Source of the DNA: Myroides phaeus
GTDB lineage: Bacteria; Bacteroidota; Bacteroidia; Flavobacteriales; Flavobacteriaceae
Direction of reading: 5' to 3'
Assembly (NCBI RefSeq): GCF_900099675.1
Contig: NZ_FNDQ01000024.1
Location: forward strand, 1-39,729
Length of the DNA: 39,729 nucleotides
In this document: piece after piece, positions 16,610 through 25,081 of the stretch
Layout of the letters: the number at the start of each line of letters is the position of its first letter
Numbering within the stretch: position 1 is the first letter of the stretch
Translations under genes and position numbers: made by a program
Notes under the pieces: generated by a model
Seen by the model: only the letters and a program-made list of their open reading frames with translations
The model's database searches: none
What the model was told of the DNA's origin: nothing

Positions 16610-18214
16610 TTATAAGGCAATTTGTTCATTAATATCCCAGTTAGCGCGAACATCTATTTGTTCTGGAAAATAAACCGTTTCTTCAGGTTCTCTACGATCC
16701 CAGAAATATCCGGAATCCCATTTTCCATTTTTATTGTCGTCATAAGTTACACGAATGTAGTACTGACGAGGAGGCAATGCTGTAAATTCAAATTTATTCT
16801 TATCTTCACTATATTGACTTGCAATTACTTTTTCTCTTTCATCTAATAGTTCTACAATAATAGGGAAGCGTTTTATTCCTGTAAATGTTAAGGCTAAATT
16901 CCCATAATCAGTCATTGCTAATGTTTTTACATGAAAATTAAGCGTATCGTTTTTAGTGCCAAAGAAATCTGTTAATGCACCAGGCATTAAGTTTACAGTA
17001 TAGGCATTGTTTTCTTCTCTATCAAATTTCAAAGAAAGCTTTTGTTCAAGGGGCAATTGCTCTAAAGTAAATGGAACTGCTACAGTGTCTTTATTAAAAA
17101 TAGAGATTAATGCTTTATTAATGTCTTTTATTGGAGTAGTAGTTTCAATAGTGTAATCTGAAATAAAATCTAACGTACCTGATTTACCTGAAACTTTAAG
17201 AGAATCGACCTCTTTCATCTTTACTCTTGGTTTGACAGTAAAAGTCTTTGTATAGGTATCTTTTTTTGCTGTTATCAAAAGTGAGTCAGCGTCAATTTTA
17301 GGGAACCATACTTGTAAGCTATCTTTTTCTTTTAAATAAGAATACGCATTTGGAATAACTTTCTCTCCTTTTTTAACTTCAATAGAAACACTATCTGGAT
17401 TACCGATATACGGTAAGTACCATTTGTTTTCAGAAACTTGTGAAGGTCTTGAAGCTTCAAATTTTTCATCTGATTTAAAAAGCGTTAATTCAAACTCCTT
17501 GTCTGTTGGAATTTGAATAGAGTCTTTAATAAAAGCAATTTGATCTTGTTTGGGATCAAACTTATAATCGTTGTTTTTATCCTTTAAAGCAACTAAATAG
17601 TAAGTTCCTTCCTTAATGTTTTCAATAGTAAATGTGGTTAAACTATCTAAAGTGTTAGTTACATACAATGGTTTTTGTTTGTATATAGTAGAATCTTTAA
17701 ATGTCTTTGCATCATAAAGCATCACATTAACGAAGTTATCAGCTTTAAATTTGTTAGCAGATTTAATAGTACCAGCTAATTTTAGAGAATCGATATAATC
17801 TCCTGTAGAAAAAACGTATTTAAATTGTTTTAAAACATTTCCTTCATTATTGTCTATAATAGCATCTCCAAAGTTGAAACTATAAGTTGTATTAGGAGCT
17901 AATGTATCTGTAAATTTAATAGTAACGGTTTTTTTAGCAAGTCCCATCGGTTGGATATCAGGCATCTTTTCCAATGGTGGAGAGATAATTACGTTTTGAT
18001 TGGCATTTTTAATCTTTACAAATTCATCAAAATCAATTTTAATCTCATTCTTATTAAAGTTTGTTGAAAAGTTTTTAGGATTACTACCAACCATAACGGG
18101 AGGAATAGTGTCTTTATCACCTCCAGAAATAAATCCTCTTTTCGCACAGTTAGACAATGTAACTGCACAAAGAATAGTAAAACAACATAAGAAGTATATG
18201 CGAAACTTGGACAT
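16610..18214 (-). CDS. Big_5 (Ig-like) domain lipoprotein, Bacteroidota-specific family
   Basis: 534 aa. Signal peptide of lipoprotein type: hydrophobic segment then LSNC with Cys23 as the lipidated residue. The residue run after Cys (AKRGFISGGDKDTIPPV) opens the Big_5 domain, which shows the typical text NPKNFSTNFNKNEIKIDFDE and NVIISPPLEKMPD (about 45-80). The rest is rich in beta strands with a repeated Ca-binding-like pattern, KDKNNDYKFDPKQDQIAF (about 212-229) and YDDNKNGKWDSGYFWDRR near the C-terminus. The protein is widespread in the phylum but of unknown function; a structural or gliding-associated envelope role is speculation. comF lies 67 bp upstream in the same direction with no terminator between, so the two may be co-transcribed. 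Confidence 0.85.
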   Translation of the reverse strand: MSKFRIYFLCCFTILCAVTLSNCAKRGFISGGDKDTIPPVMVGSNPKNFSTNFNKNEIKIDFDEFVKIKNANQNVIISPPLEKMPDIQPMGLAKKTVTIKFTDTLAPNTTYSFNFGDAIIDNNEGNVLKQFKYVFSTGDYIDSLKLAGTIKSANKFKADNFVNVMLYDAKTFKDSTIYKQKPLYVTNTLDSLTTFTIENIKEGTYYLVALKDKNNDYKFDPKQDQIAFIKDSIQIPTDKEFELTLFKSDEKFEASRPSQVSENKWYLPYIGNPDSVSIEVKKGEKVIPNAYSYLKEKDSLQVWFPKIDADSLLITAKKDTYTKTFTVKPRVKMKEVDSLKVSGKSGTLDFISDYTIETTTPIKDINKALISIFNKDTVAVPFTLEQLPLEQKLSLKFDREENNAYTVNLMPGALTDFFGTKNDTLNFHVKTLAMTDYGNLALTFTGIKRFPIIVELLDEREKVIASQYSEDKNKFEFTALPPRQYYIRVTYDDNKNGKWDSGYFWDRREPEETVYFPEQIDVRANWDINEQIAL

Positions 18215-18281
18215 AATTATAATTTAAAAGACAAATTAACAACTATATTTTTTAGTTAGAAAATAACAGATATTAAAACTT

Positions 18282-18965
18282 TTAAATGGTTGATGCTAAA
18301 CAGAGAATAGTGATCTTTGAATTGGGTATTTTTAGTAAAATTTTACTACAAGCTTCTAATGTTCCTCCTGTAGTTAAGATATCGTCAATTAATAAGAAGT
18401 TGTTGGTTTCAAAGTTTAGTTGTTTATTATCCAGTGCAAATTCTTCAGTGTTATTTTTAAGTCGTTGAAATCTGTTTTTCTTTGTTTGGGAAGTAGTTTT
18501 TAGACGTTTGATTAACAGTTTATCGTTTATAGGTATACCAAAATGTTGAGATAAAGCTTCTGCAAAACCTATAACTTGGTTATAACCTCTTTTTTTTAGC
18601 TTCTTTTTGTGTAAAGGAACGGGAATTATTTCTGTTATATTAGAAAATATAGGTAAGTCAGTTAGTTGATAACAATACATCCTTCCTAAGAAATTACTTA
18701 TTTCTGAATGATTGTTATATTTTAAATTATGTAATAATTTTTGAACAATACCTCCTTTTGAATAATAAAGCATACACGATCCAAATTCGAGAGGTATTCT
18801 TCCGTAAAACTTCATCATTGTTGTATTTTCATAATTTGTATGCTCCATTGTGAAGGGCAAATTATCGCGACAGTAAAAGCAAATCACCTCTTCATTTTTA
18901 AGTAATTGCTGCTTACAAGCTAAACAGCTCTTAGGGAAAAGTAGGTTTACAAGATTAATTAGCAT
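18282..18965 (-). CDS. comF: ComF-family phosphoribosyltransferase-like protein
   Basis: 227 aa. The N-terminal zinc-ribbon cysteines are Cys14, Cys17, Cys29 and Cys32 (CLACK ... CFYC). The C-terminal type I phosphoribosyltransferase domain has the PRPP loop FLLIDDILTTGGTLEAC (about 188-204). Preceding text IIPVPLHKKKLKKRGYNQV is the other conserved ComF signature. In naturally competent bacteria ComF is needed for DNA uptake or processing of internalised single-stranded DNA; in others its role is unclear. It is divergent from the small gene at 19067 and precedes the Big_5 lipoprotein gene. Confidence 0.93.
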   Translation of the reverse strand: MLINLVNLLFPKSCLACKQQLLKNEEVICFYCRDNLPFTMEHTNYENTTMMKFYGRIPLEFGSCMLYYSKGGIVQKLLHNLKYNNHSEISNFLGRMYCYQLTDLPIFSNITEIIPVPLHKKKLKKRGYNQVIGFAEALSQHFGIPINDKLLIKRLKTTSQTKKNRFQRLKNNTEEFALDNKQLNFETNNFLLIDDILTTGGTLEACSKILLKIPNSKITILCLASTI

Positions 18966-19037
18966 AGGTAATAGATTGAAAATGTTATGTCTAATAAAAA
19001 TAGAGAAAATTCGACGTTCTAAATAGTCAATATCAAA

Positions 19038-19045
19038 TATCTTTG
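19038..19045 (+). promoter_or_regulatory. -7 box upstream of the small gene at 19067
   Basis: TATCTTTG matches TAnnTTTG exactly, 21 nt before the ATG at 19067. No good -33 TTG is seen. Confidence 0.45.
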
Positions 19046-19066
19046 CTGTATAATGAAATAATAGAT

Positions 19067-19270
19067 ATGAATTTAGAAGTAGTAAAGAAAGAAGTTATGC
19101 AATTGATGGTATTGATTGCTCAAAATAAAAAAGTAGAAGCTAAAGAGGTAGCAGGGGCTGTATTAGAAATGATAAATGAAGGATTAGATTTTGCAGCTAC
19201 GGATGAAGATTTAGTACAGTGGGGAAAGTTAGAGAAAATTGTAAATGAATTAAAAGCAAAAGTGGACTAA
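19067..19270 (+). CDS. Small conserved-type protein of unknown function
   Basis: 67 aa from the ATG at 19067 (MNLEVVKKEVMQLMVL), preferred over an in-frame TTG at 19043 that overlaps the -7 box. The protein is acidic, probably all alpha-helical and cytoplasmic, with a helix-rich pattern (EVAGAVLEMINEGLDFAATDEDLVQW) and no cysteine, signal or membrane segment. I do not recognise the family. Its stop codon overlaps the next ATG by one base (TAATG), so it is translationally coupled to the YchJ-like gene; the coding call rests on this overlap, on the promoter box and on the regular composition. Confidence 0.75.
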   Translation: MNLEVVKKEVMQLMVLIAQNKKVEAKEVAGAVLEMINEGLDFAATDEDLVQWGKLEKIVNELKAKVD

Positions 19271-19656
19271 TGATACAAGCAGATAAATGTTATTGTGGTA
19301 GTGATCTTACTTTTGATTTGTGCTGTCAACCATTTTTAGACAATAAAGCAATCCCAGATTCCGCTGAGAAATTAATGCGTTCGAGGTATTCAGCGTACGT
19401 TGTTGCAAATGCAAGATATATTATCGACACTACCCACCCGAAAACAAGACATTTTCATAGTAGAAAAGCAATTCTACAATGGTCAAAAGAGAATACTTGG
19501 GATAAATTAGAAATTATATTAAGTGAGGCAAATAGAGTGGTTTTTAAAGCTTACTTTAAAGATAGTGGTGAAAAAAGACAAATTCATTATGAAAATTCTC
19601 TTTTTGAGAAATTAGGAGATAAATGGTACTATGTATCAGGTACTTTCGAGGAGTAA
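19270..19656 (+). CDS. YchJ-like protein with N-terminal SEC-C metal-binding motif
   Basis: 128 aa. The N-terminus carries a SEC-C zinc motif, CYCGSDLTFDLCCQPFL (Cys7, Cys9, Cys18, Cys19), and the rest matches the YchJ/UPF0225 pattern with AEKLMRSRYSAYV, DTTHP and WDKLEI, forming an NTF2-like fold. The E. coli relative is a small zinc protein of uncertain role. The start overlaps the preceding stop by one base. About 70 bp separate it from aspA and no terminator is evident, so aspA may be partly read from the same transcript. Confidence 0.88.
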   Translation: MIQADKCYCGSDLTFDLCCQPFLDNKAIPDSAEKLMRSRYSAYVVANARYIIDTTHPKTRHFHSRKAILQWSKENTWDKLEIILSEANRVVFKAYFKDSGEKRQIHYENSLFEKLGDKWYYVSGTFEE

Positions 19657-19726
19657 AACCACTAAAATAAAGGAACATTTAATGAAAATTACTTTGTAAC
19701 TTAGTGAAAATATAAAATTATAGCAT

Positions 19727-21127
19727 ATGAAATCTACCAGAATTGAAAGCGATTTATTAGGAGAATTACAAGTGCCTTTAGAAGCATATTACGGTGTACA
19801 AACACAACGTGCGATTAATAATTTTAAAATTTCTACCAGTAAGTTATCAGACTATCCTGAGTTTGTAAAGGGGTTAGCTATTGTTAAATGGGCAGCAGCA
19901 AAAACAAACTTCGAATTAGATGTACTTGATGAGAAGATATATAAAGTAATAGCAGAAGCGTGTCAAGAGATTCTGGATGGTAAATTACACCAAGAGTTTC
20001 CTGTTGATATGATTCAAGGGGGAGCAGGTACTTCGGTAAATATGAATGCCAATGAAGTAATAGCAAACCGCGCTTTAGAGTTGTTAGGTTTCCAAAAGGG
20101 AGATTACCAAAATTGTTCGCCTAACGACCACGTGAATTTATCACAATCAACAAATGACGCTTACCCTACTTCTTTAAAGGTAGCGGTATTTGAAATGAAT
20201 AAAAAAGTAGTTGATCGCTTAGAAAAATTAGTAAAAGGTTTTGAAGCGAAAGCAAAGGAGTTTGAAAACATTATTAAAATGGGAAGAACTCAACTTCAAG
20301 ACGCGGTTCCTATGACATTAGGACAAGAGTTTGGAGGGTTTGCTTATACTCTTAAAAAAGAGATTGCTGCGCTGAATCAAGCAAGCCAATCGTTTTTAGA
20401 GATTAATATGGGGGCTACTGCTATTGGAACAGGATTAAATGCTGTACCTGGGTATGCTGACTTATGTGCTAAGAATTTAGGACTTTTAATGAAGCAACCT
20501 GTTACATCTGCTGAGAATTTAGTAGAGGCAACTTCTGATACAAGTGGTTTTGTAGCGTATTCAGGGGTGTTGAAAAAAGTAGCTATTAAACTTTCTAAAA
20601 TATGTAACGATTTACGTTTATTGTCTTCAGGACCACGTACTGGGTTAAACGAAATACAGTTACCTCCAATGCAACCAGGTTCGTCTATTATGCCAGGGAA
20701 AGTAAATCCGGTTATTCCAGAAGTTGTAAACCAGGTTTGCTTTAAAGTAATTGGTAATGATATGACCATTACAATGGCTTCTGAAGCAGCACAGTTACAA
20801 TTAAATGTAATGGAGCCGGTATTAGCTCATACTGTAATGGAGTCAATGATGTGGTTAGAAAACGCAATGGAAACATTAGTTGATAAATGTGTATTAGGTA
20901 TCAAAGCTAATGTAGAGCACAATAAAGAGCTTGTTTTAGGTAGTATTGGTATTGTTACAGCATTAAATCCTTATATTGGTTATAAAGCAAGTACAAAAAT
21001 TGCTAAAGAAGCTTTAGAAACAGGAAGAGGTGTTTATGAATTGGTTTTAGAACATAATTTATTGAGTAAAGAACGCTTAGATGAAATTTTGGATCCTAAG
21101 CATATGTTAGCTCCACATAAAAAATAA
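19727..21127 (+). CDS. aspA: Aspartate ammonia-lyase (aspartase)
   Basis: 466 aa, cytoplasmic. Converts L-aspartate to fumarate and ammonia, feeding the TCA cycle. The fumarase/aspartase signature loop is GSSIMPGKVNPVIPEV (about residues 320-335), whose first serines include the catalytic base. Other active-site text: GGAGTSVNMNANEVIANRAL, SQSTNDAYPTS and GRTQLQDAVPMTLGQEF. Features favouring aspartase over class II fumarase are the N-terminal TRIESDLLGELQVPLEAYYG block and the QLQLNVMEPV region. Followed by a clear terminator. Together with sdhCAB nearby it supports use of amino acids as carbon source, which is characteristic of Myroides-like flavobacteria (inference). Confidence 0.94.
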   Translation: MKSTRIESDLLGELQVPLEAYYGVQTQRAINNFKISTSKLSDYPEFVKGLAIVKWAAAKTNFELDVLDEKIYKVIAEACQEILDGKLHQEFPVDMIQGGAGTSVNMNANEVIANRALELLGFQKGDYQNCSPNDHVNLSQSTNDAYPTSLKVAVFEMNKKVVDRLEKLVKGFEAKAKEFENIIKMGRTQLQDAVPMTLGQEFGGFAYTLKKEIAALNQASQSFLEINMGATAIGTGLNAVPGYADLCAKNLGLLMKQPVTSAENLVEATSDTSGFVAYSGVLKKVAIKLSKICNDLRLLSSGPRTGLNEIQLPPMQPGSSIMPGKVNPVIPEVVNQVCFKVIGNDMTITMASEAAQLQLNVMEPVLAHTVMESMMWLENAMETLVDKCVLGIKANVEHNKELVLGSIGIVTALNPYIGYKASTKIAKEALETGRGVYELVLEHNLLSKERLDEILDPKHMLAPHKK

Positions 21128-21145
21128 GCAAAGTATTATTATATT

Positions 21146-21171
21146 AAAGCCTCCTTTTGGAGGCTTTTTTT
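21146..21171 (+). terminator. Rho-independent terminator of aspA
   Basis: AAAGCCTCC (21146-21154) and GGAGGCTTT (21159-21167) pair around a TTTT loop, with seven T at the end. Confidence 0.95.
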
Positions 21172-21259
21172 ATTTTAATATGATATGTAACTTTTTTAAA
21201 ATATATTGTCTAAATAAAAATGGTAAGTTTCTTGTAGTAAGTATAGAAAATCAAAAATT

Positions 21260-21889
21260 ATGAAAGCAGTTGTAATTGGAGCCACAGGGGCAACAGGTAA
21301 AGTGTTAGTTAGACAGCTTTTAGCTGATGACGACTATAGTTTTGTAGAGATTTTTGTTAGAAATGATTGGGATATACAACATCCTAAATTAATTTGTCAC
21401 GTTGTTGATTTTGAGAAAATAGAGCAGTGGAAATACCTTATTGAAGGAGATGTTGCTTTTAGTTGTTTAGGAACAACCTTAAAAGATGCTGGAAGTAGAG
21501 AGAAACAGTGGCATATTGAATACGATTACGTAGTTCAATTTGCGCAGTATTGTAGAGCGCAAGGTATTCGTTCGTTTGTTGTCCTTTCTTCTAAAGGGGC
21601 TTCTGAAAGAAGTAAGATATTCTATTTAAAGTTAAAAGGAATGATAGAACACGCAATTCTTTCACTACACTTTGAAAATACAATTATTGTGCGTCCGAGT
21701 ACATTGTTACGTCCTAATTCTACGCGTAAAGGAGAGAAGTTTAGTATAAAGCTAATACGTTTTTTAAATCGTTTGGGACTTTATAAAAGTTTTAGACCAG
21801 TTTCTGTATTTGATGTTGCTAAATGTATGCGAAAAGAGAGTAAACAACTTACTTATCGCGTTTCTGTAATTGAAAATACTGATATTTAA
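21260..21889 (+). CDS. NAD(P)-binding Rossmann protein, TIP30/HTATIP2-like atypical SDR
   Basis: 209 aa, cytoplasmic. The N-terminal dinucleotide-binding loop is VIGATGATGKVLVRQLL (GxxGxxG form). FSCLGTTLKDAGS and SFVVLSSKGAS are the segments typical of the TIP30-like atypical SDR group, followed by FYLKLKGMIEHAI in place of the usual YxxxK, and IVRPSTLLRP. The substrate is unknown; the bacterial relatives are described only as NAD(P)H-binding oxidoreductase-like proteins. It is transcribed alone and converges on the yceI gene with a shared terminator. Confidence 0.83.
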   Translation: MKAVVIGATGATGKVLVRQLLADDDYSFVEIFVRNDWDIQHPKLICHVVDFEKIEQWKYLIEGDVAFSCLGTTLKDAGSREKQWHIEYDYVVQFAQYCRAQGIRSFVVLSSKGASERSKIFYLKLKGMIEHAILSLHFENTIIVRPSTLLRPNSTRKGEKFSIKLIRFLNRLGLYKSFRPVSVFDVAKCMRKESKQLTYRVSVIENTDI

Positions 21890-21917
21890 AAAGGCCTACT
21901 GAAACAGTAAGCCTTTT
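21889..21917. terminator. Bidirectional terminator between TIP30-like and yceI genes
   Basis: AAAAGGCCTACTG (21889-21901) pairs with CAGTAAGCCTTTT (21905-21917) with one mismatch and a 3-nt loop. A and T runs flank it on the two sides, as fits a convergent junction. Confidence 0.85.
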
Positions 21918-21945
21918 AAAGAAACTAAATATAAGGTGTAAAGTA

Positions 21946-22521
21946 TTACTTTGCTTTAGCAAATTCTAAGTTTACAGCGATTTTTACATCTTTTGCAATC
22001 GCTTGTCCTGATGGATCGTAAGCAACGTCAAAGTCAAAGCGATTTACAGTAGTAGTAGCTTGGAATCCTAACTTTTGGTTTCCTTGTCCATCATCTTGTA
22101 ATAAACCTCCGTAAGTCAGATCAAATGTTACTGGTTTAGTTATGTTACGAATAGTTAAGTTACCTTCTAATTTGTATTTATCTTTTCCAGTTTTTTTGAT
22201 TGATTTACTTTCAAAAGTCATTGTAGGGAATTTCTCAACATTGAAGAAATCATTTGTTTTTAAGTGATTGTCACGCATTTCTACAGACGTGTTTACACTA
22301 TTCATATCTACTGTAAAGTTGAATACTCCTTTCGTTAAATCTTCTGGAGTACCAACGAAAGTACCTTCATATTTGTCAAAGCGACCATCTACAAAAGAGA
22401 TTCCTAAGTGTTTTACAGAGAAGTTAACAAAAGAGTGCATTTTATCAACATTCCATTTTGTTTGTGCGAAAGTAGCTACAGAGAATAAAGTGGCTACAAA
22501 TAATAAAGCTATTTTTTTCAT
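21946..22521 (-). CDS. YceI-family periplasmic lipid-binding protein
   Basis: 191 aa with signal peptide MKKIALLFVATLFSVATFA before QTKWNVD. The mature part is a complete YceI lipocalin-like domain: WNVDKMHSFVNFSVKHLGIS (start), FDKYEGTF, TSVEMRDNHLKTNDFFNVEKF, LTIRNITKPVTFDL and the C-terminal VAVNLEF-like strand. Related proteins bind polyisoprenoid chains in the periplasm; the E. coli member is induced by base and osmotic stress. The physiological ligand here is unknown. It has its own -7 box (22550-22557) and sits just after the glyS terminator. Confidence 0.93.
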   Translation of the reverse strand: MKKIALLFVATLFSVATFAQTKWNVDKMHSFVNFSVKHLGISFVDGRFDKYEGTFVGTPEDLTKGVFNFTVDMNSVNTSVEMRDNHLKTNDFFNVEKFPTMTFESKSIKKTGKDKYKLEGNLTIRNITKPVTFDLTYGGLLQDDGQGNQKLGFQATTTVNRFDFDVAYDPSGQAIAKDVKIAVNLEFAKAK

Positions 22522-22549
22522 GATATATATTTTGTTTGTTATTTGATTA

Positions 22550-22557
22550 CAAATGTA
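22550..22557 (-). promoter_or_regulatory. -7 box of the yceI promoter
   Basis: The minus strand reads TACATTTG, an exact TAnnTTTG match, 28 nt before the yceI ATG. No clear TTG at -33. Confidence 0.5.
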
Positions 22558-22607
22558 CTATCAGCTATAGGTATAATCACTTAATCTACATTAAGAACGT
22601 ATGTAAA

Positions 22608-22643
22608 CAAAAAAAGCTGCTCAATTAACTTGAACAGCTTTTT
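22608..22643 (-). terminator. Terminator of glyS
   Basis: On the minus strand AAAAAGCTG (22643-22635) pairs with CAGCTTTTT (22619-22611), with a further short TCAA/TTGA pairing inside the loop; T residues continue past the stem to about 22608. It lies 26 nt after the glyS stop codon. Confidence 0.85.
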
Positions 22644-22668
22644 CTATAAATACATCAATAAATATTGA

Positions 22669-24213
22669 TTACATCATTTTTTTTAACCAGTTTTTGATAG
22701 ACACCTCTTCGTTGATGATGTTTTTAAGATCGGCAATTGCTACACGGTCTTGTTTCATCGTATCTCTATGGCGAATAGTAACTGTTTTGTCTTCTAATGT
22801 TTGGTGGTCCACTGTAATACAGAATGGAGTACCTAATGCATCAGCACGACGGTAACGACGTCCAACAGCATCTTTTTCATCATAAGCTACATTGAAATCC
22901 CATTTCAAATCTTCAATGATTTCTTTAGCGATTTCTGGTAAACCATCTTTTTTAACCAATGGTAAGATAGTAGCTTTTGTAGGAGCTAATACAGCAGGTA
23001 ATTTCAATACTGTTCTTGTACTTCCATCTTCTAAAGTTTCTTCTTGAAGAGATTTAGAGAAAATAGATAAGAACATACGATCAAGACCTACAGATGTTTC
23101 TACTACATAAGGAACATAAGAAGTGTTTGTTTCGTTGTCAAAGAATTGAAGCTTTTTACCTGAGAATTTCTCATGTGCTTTCAAGTCAAAGTCAGTACGA
23201 GAGTGAATACCTTCTAATTCTTTAAATCCGAACGGGAAGTTAAACTCGATATCAGTAGCAGCATTAGCATAGTGAGCTAATTTCTCATGGTCGTGGAAAC
23301 GGTAGTTTTCAGCTCCCATACCTAAAGATAAGTGCCATTTATGACGAGTAGCTTTCCAGTACTCATAGTATTTCATTTCTTCTCCTGGTTTCACGAAGAA
23401 TTGCATTTCCATTTGTTCAAATTCACGCATACGGAAGATGAATTGTCTTGCAACGATTTCGTTACGGAATGCTTTTCCTGTTTGAGCAATACCAAAAGGA
23501 ATCTTCATACGTCCTGTTTTTTGAACGTTTAAGAAGTTTACGAAAATACCTTGAGCTGTTTCAGGACGTAAATATAAATCCATAGCAGAGTCAGCAGAAG
23601 CACCAAGCTTAGTACCAAACATCAAGTTGAATTGACGTACCTCAGTCCAGTTTTTAGAACCAGTTTCTGGGTCAGCAATTTCTAACTCTTCAATTAATGC
23701 TTTTACGTCAGCTAAATCTCCTGAGTCTAATCCACGAGCCATACGTTCTAAGATTTCTTTTTTCTTAGCTAAGTATTCTACAACTCTTGGGTTAGTTGCT
23801 ACAAATTGTTCTTCGTCAAAAGATTCTCCAAAGCGTTTTTTAGCTTTTTCGATTTCTTTCTGAGCTTTTTGATATAGTTTTTCACAGTAGTCTTCAATTA
23901 AGACGTCTGCTCTGTATCTTTTTTTACTGTCTTTGTTGTCAATTAATGGGTCGTTAAACGCGTCAACGTGACCAGAGGCTTTCCAAGTGGTTGGATGCAT
24001 AAAGATTGAGGCATCTATTCCTACAATATTTTCGTGCATTTGTACCATTGATTTCCACCAGTACTCGCGAATGTTTCTTTTTAACTCCACACCGTTTTGA
24101 GCGTAGTCATATACTGCGCTTAAACCATCGTATATTTCGCTTGATGGAAAGATATAACCATACTCTTTAGCGTGCGAAATAACGTTCTTAAAAATATCAT
24201 CTTGTTTTGCCAT
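22669..24213 (-). CDS. glyS: Glycyl-tRNA synthetase, single-chain class II type
   Basis: 514 aa, homodimeric alpha2-type enzyme charging tRNA-Gly, not the alpha2beta2 form of E. coli. Class II motif 2 is seen in FRNEIVARQFIFRMREFEQM and motif 3 in ETSVGLDRMFLSIF; glycine-site text includes RPETAQGIFVNF. The C-terminal region (about 400-490) is the anticodon-binding domain (APTKATILPLVKKDG, RRYRRADALGTPFCITVD). The start MAKQDDIFKNV is supported by length, and a -7 box lies only four bases upstream of the ATG, implying a leaderless or very short-leader mRNA. Confidence 0.97.
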   Translation of the reverse strand: MAKQDDIFKNVISHAKEYGYIFPSSEIYDGLSAVYDYAQNGVELKRNIREYWWKSMVQMHENIVGIDASIFMHPTTWKASGHVDAFNDPLIDNKDSKKRYRADVLIEDYCEKLYQKAQKEIEKAKKRFGESFDEEQFVATNPRVVEYLAKKKEILERMARGLDSGDLADVKALIEELEIADPETGSKNWTEVRQFNLMFGTKLGASADSAMDLYLRPETAQGIFVNFLNVQKTGRMKIPFGIAQTGKAFRNEIVARQFIFRMREFEQMEMQFFVKPGEEMKYYEYWKATRHKWHLSLGMGAENYRFHDHEKLAHYANAATDIEFNFPFGFKELEGIHSRTDFDLKAHEKFSGKKLQFFDNETNTSYVPYVVETSVGLDRMFLSIFSKSLQEETLEDGSTRTVLKLPAVLAPTKATILPLVKKDGLPEIAKEIIEDLKWDFNVAYDEKDAVGRRYRRADALGTPFCITVDHQTLEDKTVTIRHRDTMKQDRVAIADLKNIINEEVSIKNWLKKMM

Positions 24214-24217
24214 AATG

Positions 24218-24225
24218 CAAAAGTA
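24218..24225 (-). promoter_or_regulatory. -7 box of glyS, four bases from its start codon
   Basis: The minus strand reads TACTTTTG (exact TAnnTTTG) then CATT and the ATG. Transcription from this box would begin at or within a few bases of the start codon. Confidence 0.45.
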
Positions 24226-24311
24226 ATAAAAGACTTTAAGATAAGAAACCTCAAAAAGGCCATTTTACTATGAAACTTCTAAAGTTTATTAATCTTTTGT
24301 CATTAAAGTTA

Positions 24312-25049
24312 TTATTTGTTCTTTTTTGGCTTGTTATAAGCTCTTAAAATGCGTTCAGTATTTTCAATGTGTCCCCACATATTCCAATCGTCGTGTCCCG
24401 GAATTATCGTGTCAGGAAAAGGAAATTTATTTTTCACTTTTGCAATTGTTGCTGGCCATTCTTGGGTATTTGCATCTCCAATAAAACCAAGGTCTGTTGC
24501 TTCTGCACTTTTTACAAGGCACCCTCCGTATAAAACAGATTCGTTGGGAAACCAAATAACGACATTGTCTTTGGTGTGTCCTTCACCCAAAAAGTGAACA
24601 GAAAATTCTTCTCCTGCTATGTTGAAATCTTTTTCATTGCCAAAAGTTTCCTGTGCTATAGGTTCGTTTTTACTTTGTAAGATTTCATTTGTTAGTTCAT
24701 ACGCATACGTTTTTGCTCCTAATGCTTCAAAGTATGCTAAACCACCAGCTCTATCTTCGTGAAAATGTGTTACAATTACTGTATTGATTTCCTTGTTGTG
24801 ATTTTCTTTGACATATTCTACAAGGGGAATAAACTGCGTTTTATCCCAAGGTGTATCAATTAAAATAACACCTTCGTCCGTTAAGACATACATTCCATTT
24901 GCAGCGTATATGGTACCATTAATCTCTTGGAAAGTTGTGTACACATACATCTGTTCATTTAGTCTGTTTATTTTTAAGTCTTGAGATTGACTATAAGCAA
25001 AAAAGCTACTGAATACAGTAGCAATTAAGATAAATGATTTTTTAAGCAT
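24312..25049 (-). CDS. bla: Subclass B1 metallo-beta-lactamase, MUS/TUS-like carbapenemase
   Basis: 245 aa, periplasmic: signal peptide MLKKSFILIATVFSSFFAYS followed by QSQD. Hydrolyses beta-lactams including, in the known relatives, carbapenems. All B1 zinc ligands are present: His95, His97 and Asp99 (THFHEDRAGG), His158 (GEGHTKDN), Cys177 (YGGCLVKS) and His219 (PGHDDW). Lys180 in GGCLVKS and Asn194 in GDANTQEW correspond to the substrate-carboxylate binding residues. Flavobacterial chromosomal B1 enzymes include BlaB, IND, MUS and TUS; the present assignment to the MUS/TUS group is from recollection of those sequences and context, and the exact allele is not determined. It is the second gene of a likely two-gene operon, 32 bp behind the Tat-signal aminotransferase gene; no integron or IS adjoins it. 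Confidence 0.92.
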   Translation of the reverse strand: MLKKSFILIATVFSSFFAYSQSQDLKINRLNEQMYVYTTFQEINGTIYAANGMYVLTDEGVILIDTPWDKTQFIPLVEYVKENHNKEINTVIVTHFHEDRAGGLAYFEALGAKTYAYELTNEILQSKNEPIAQETFGNEKDFNIAGEEFSVHFLGEGHTKDNVVIWFPNESVLYGGCLVKSAEATDLGFIGDANTQEWPATIAKVKNKFPFPDTIIPGHDDWNMWGHIENTERILRAYNKPKKNK

Positions 25050-25081
25050 TAATTAGTTTGTTATGTAAGGGAAGGATAGGT

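Noticed and set aside
20377..20769. A 130-codon frame on the minus strand
   Set aside because: Antisense shadow of aspA, which has the fumarase/aspartase signature in the other direction.
19727..21127. Class II fumarase
   Set aside because: The signature loop is shared, but the N-terminal block and C-terminal region match aspartase better.
24273..24287. AAACTT/AAGTTT hairpin after the metallo-beta-lactamase gene as a terminator
   Set aside because: Only six A/T-rich pairs and no T run on the minus strand; too weak to call.
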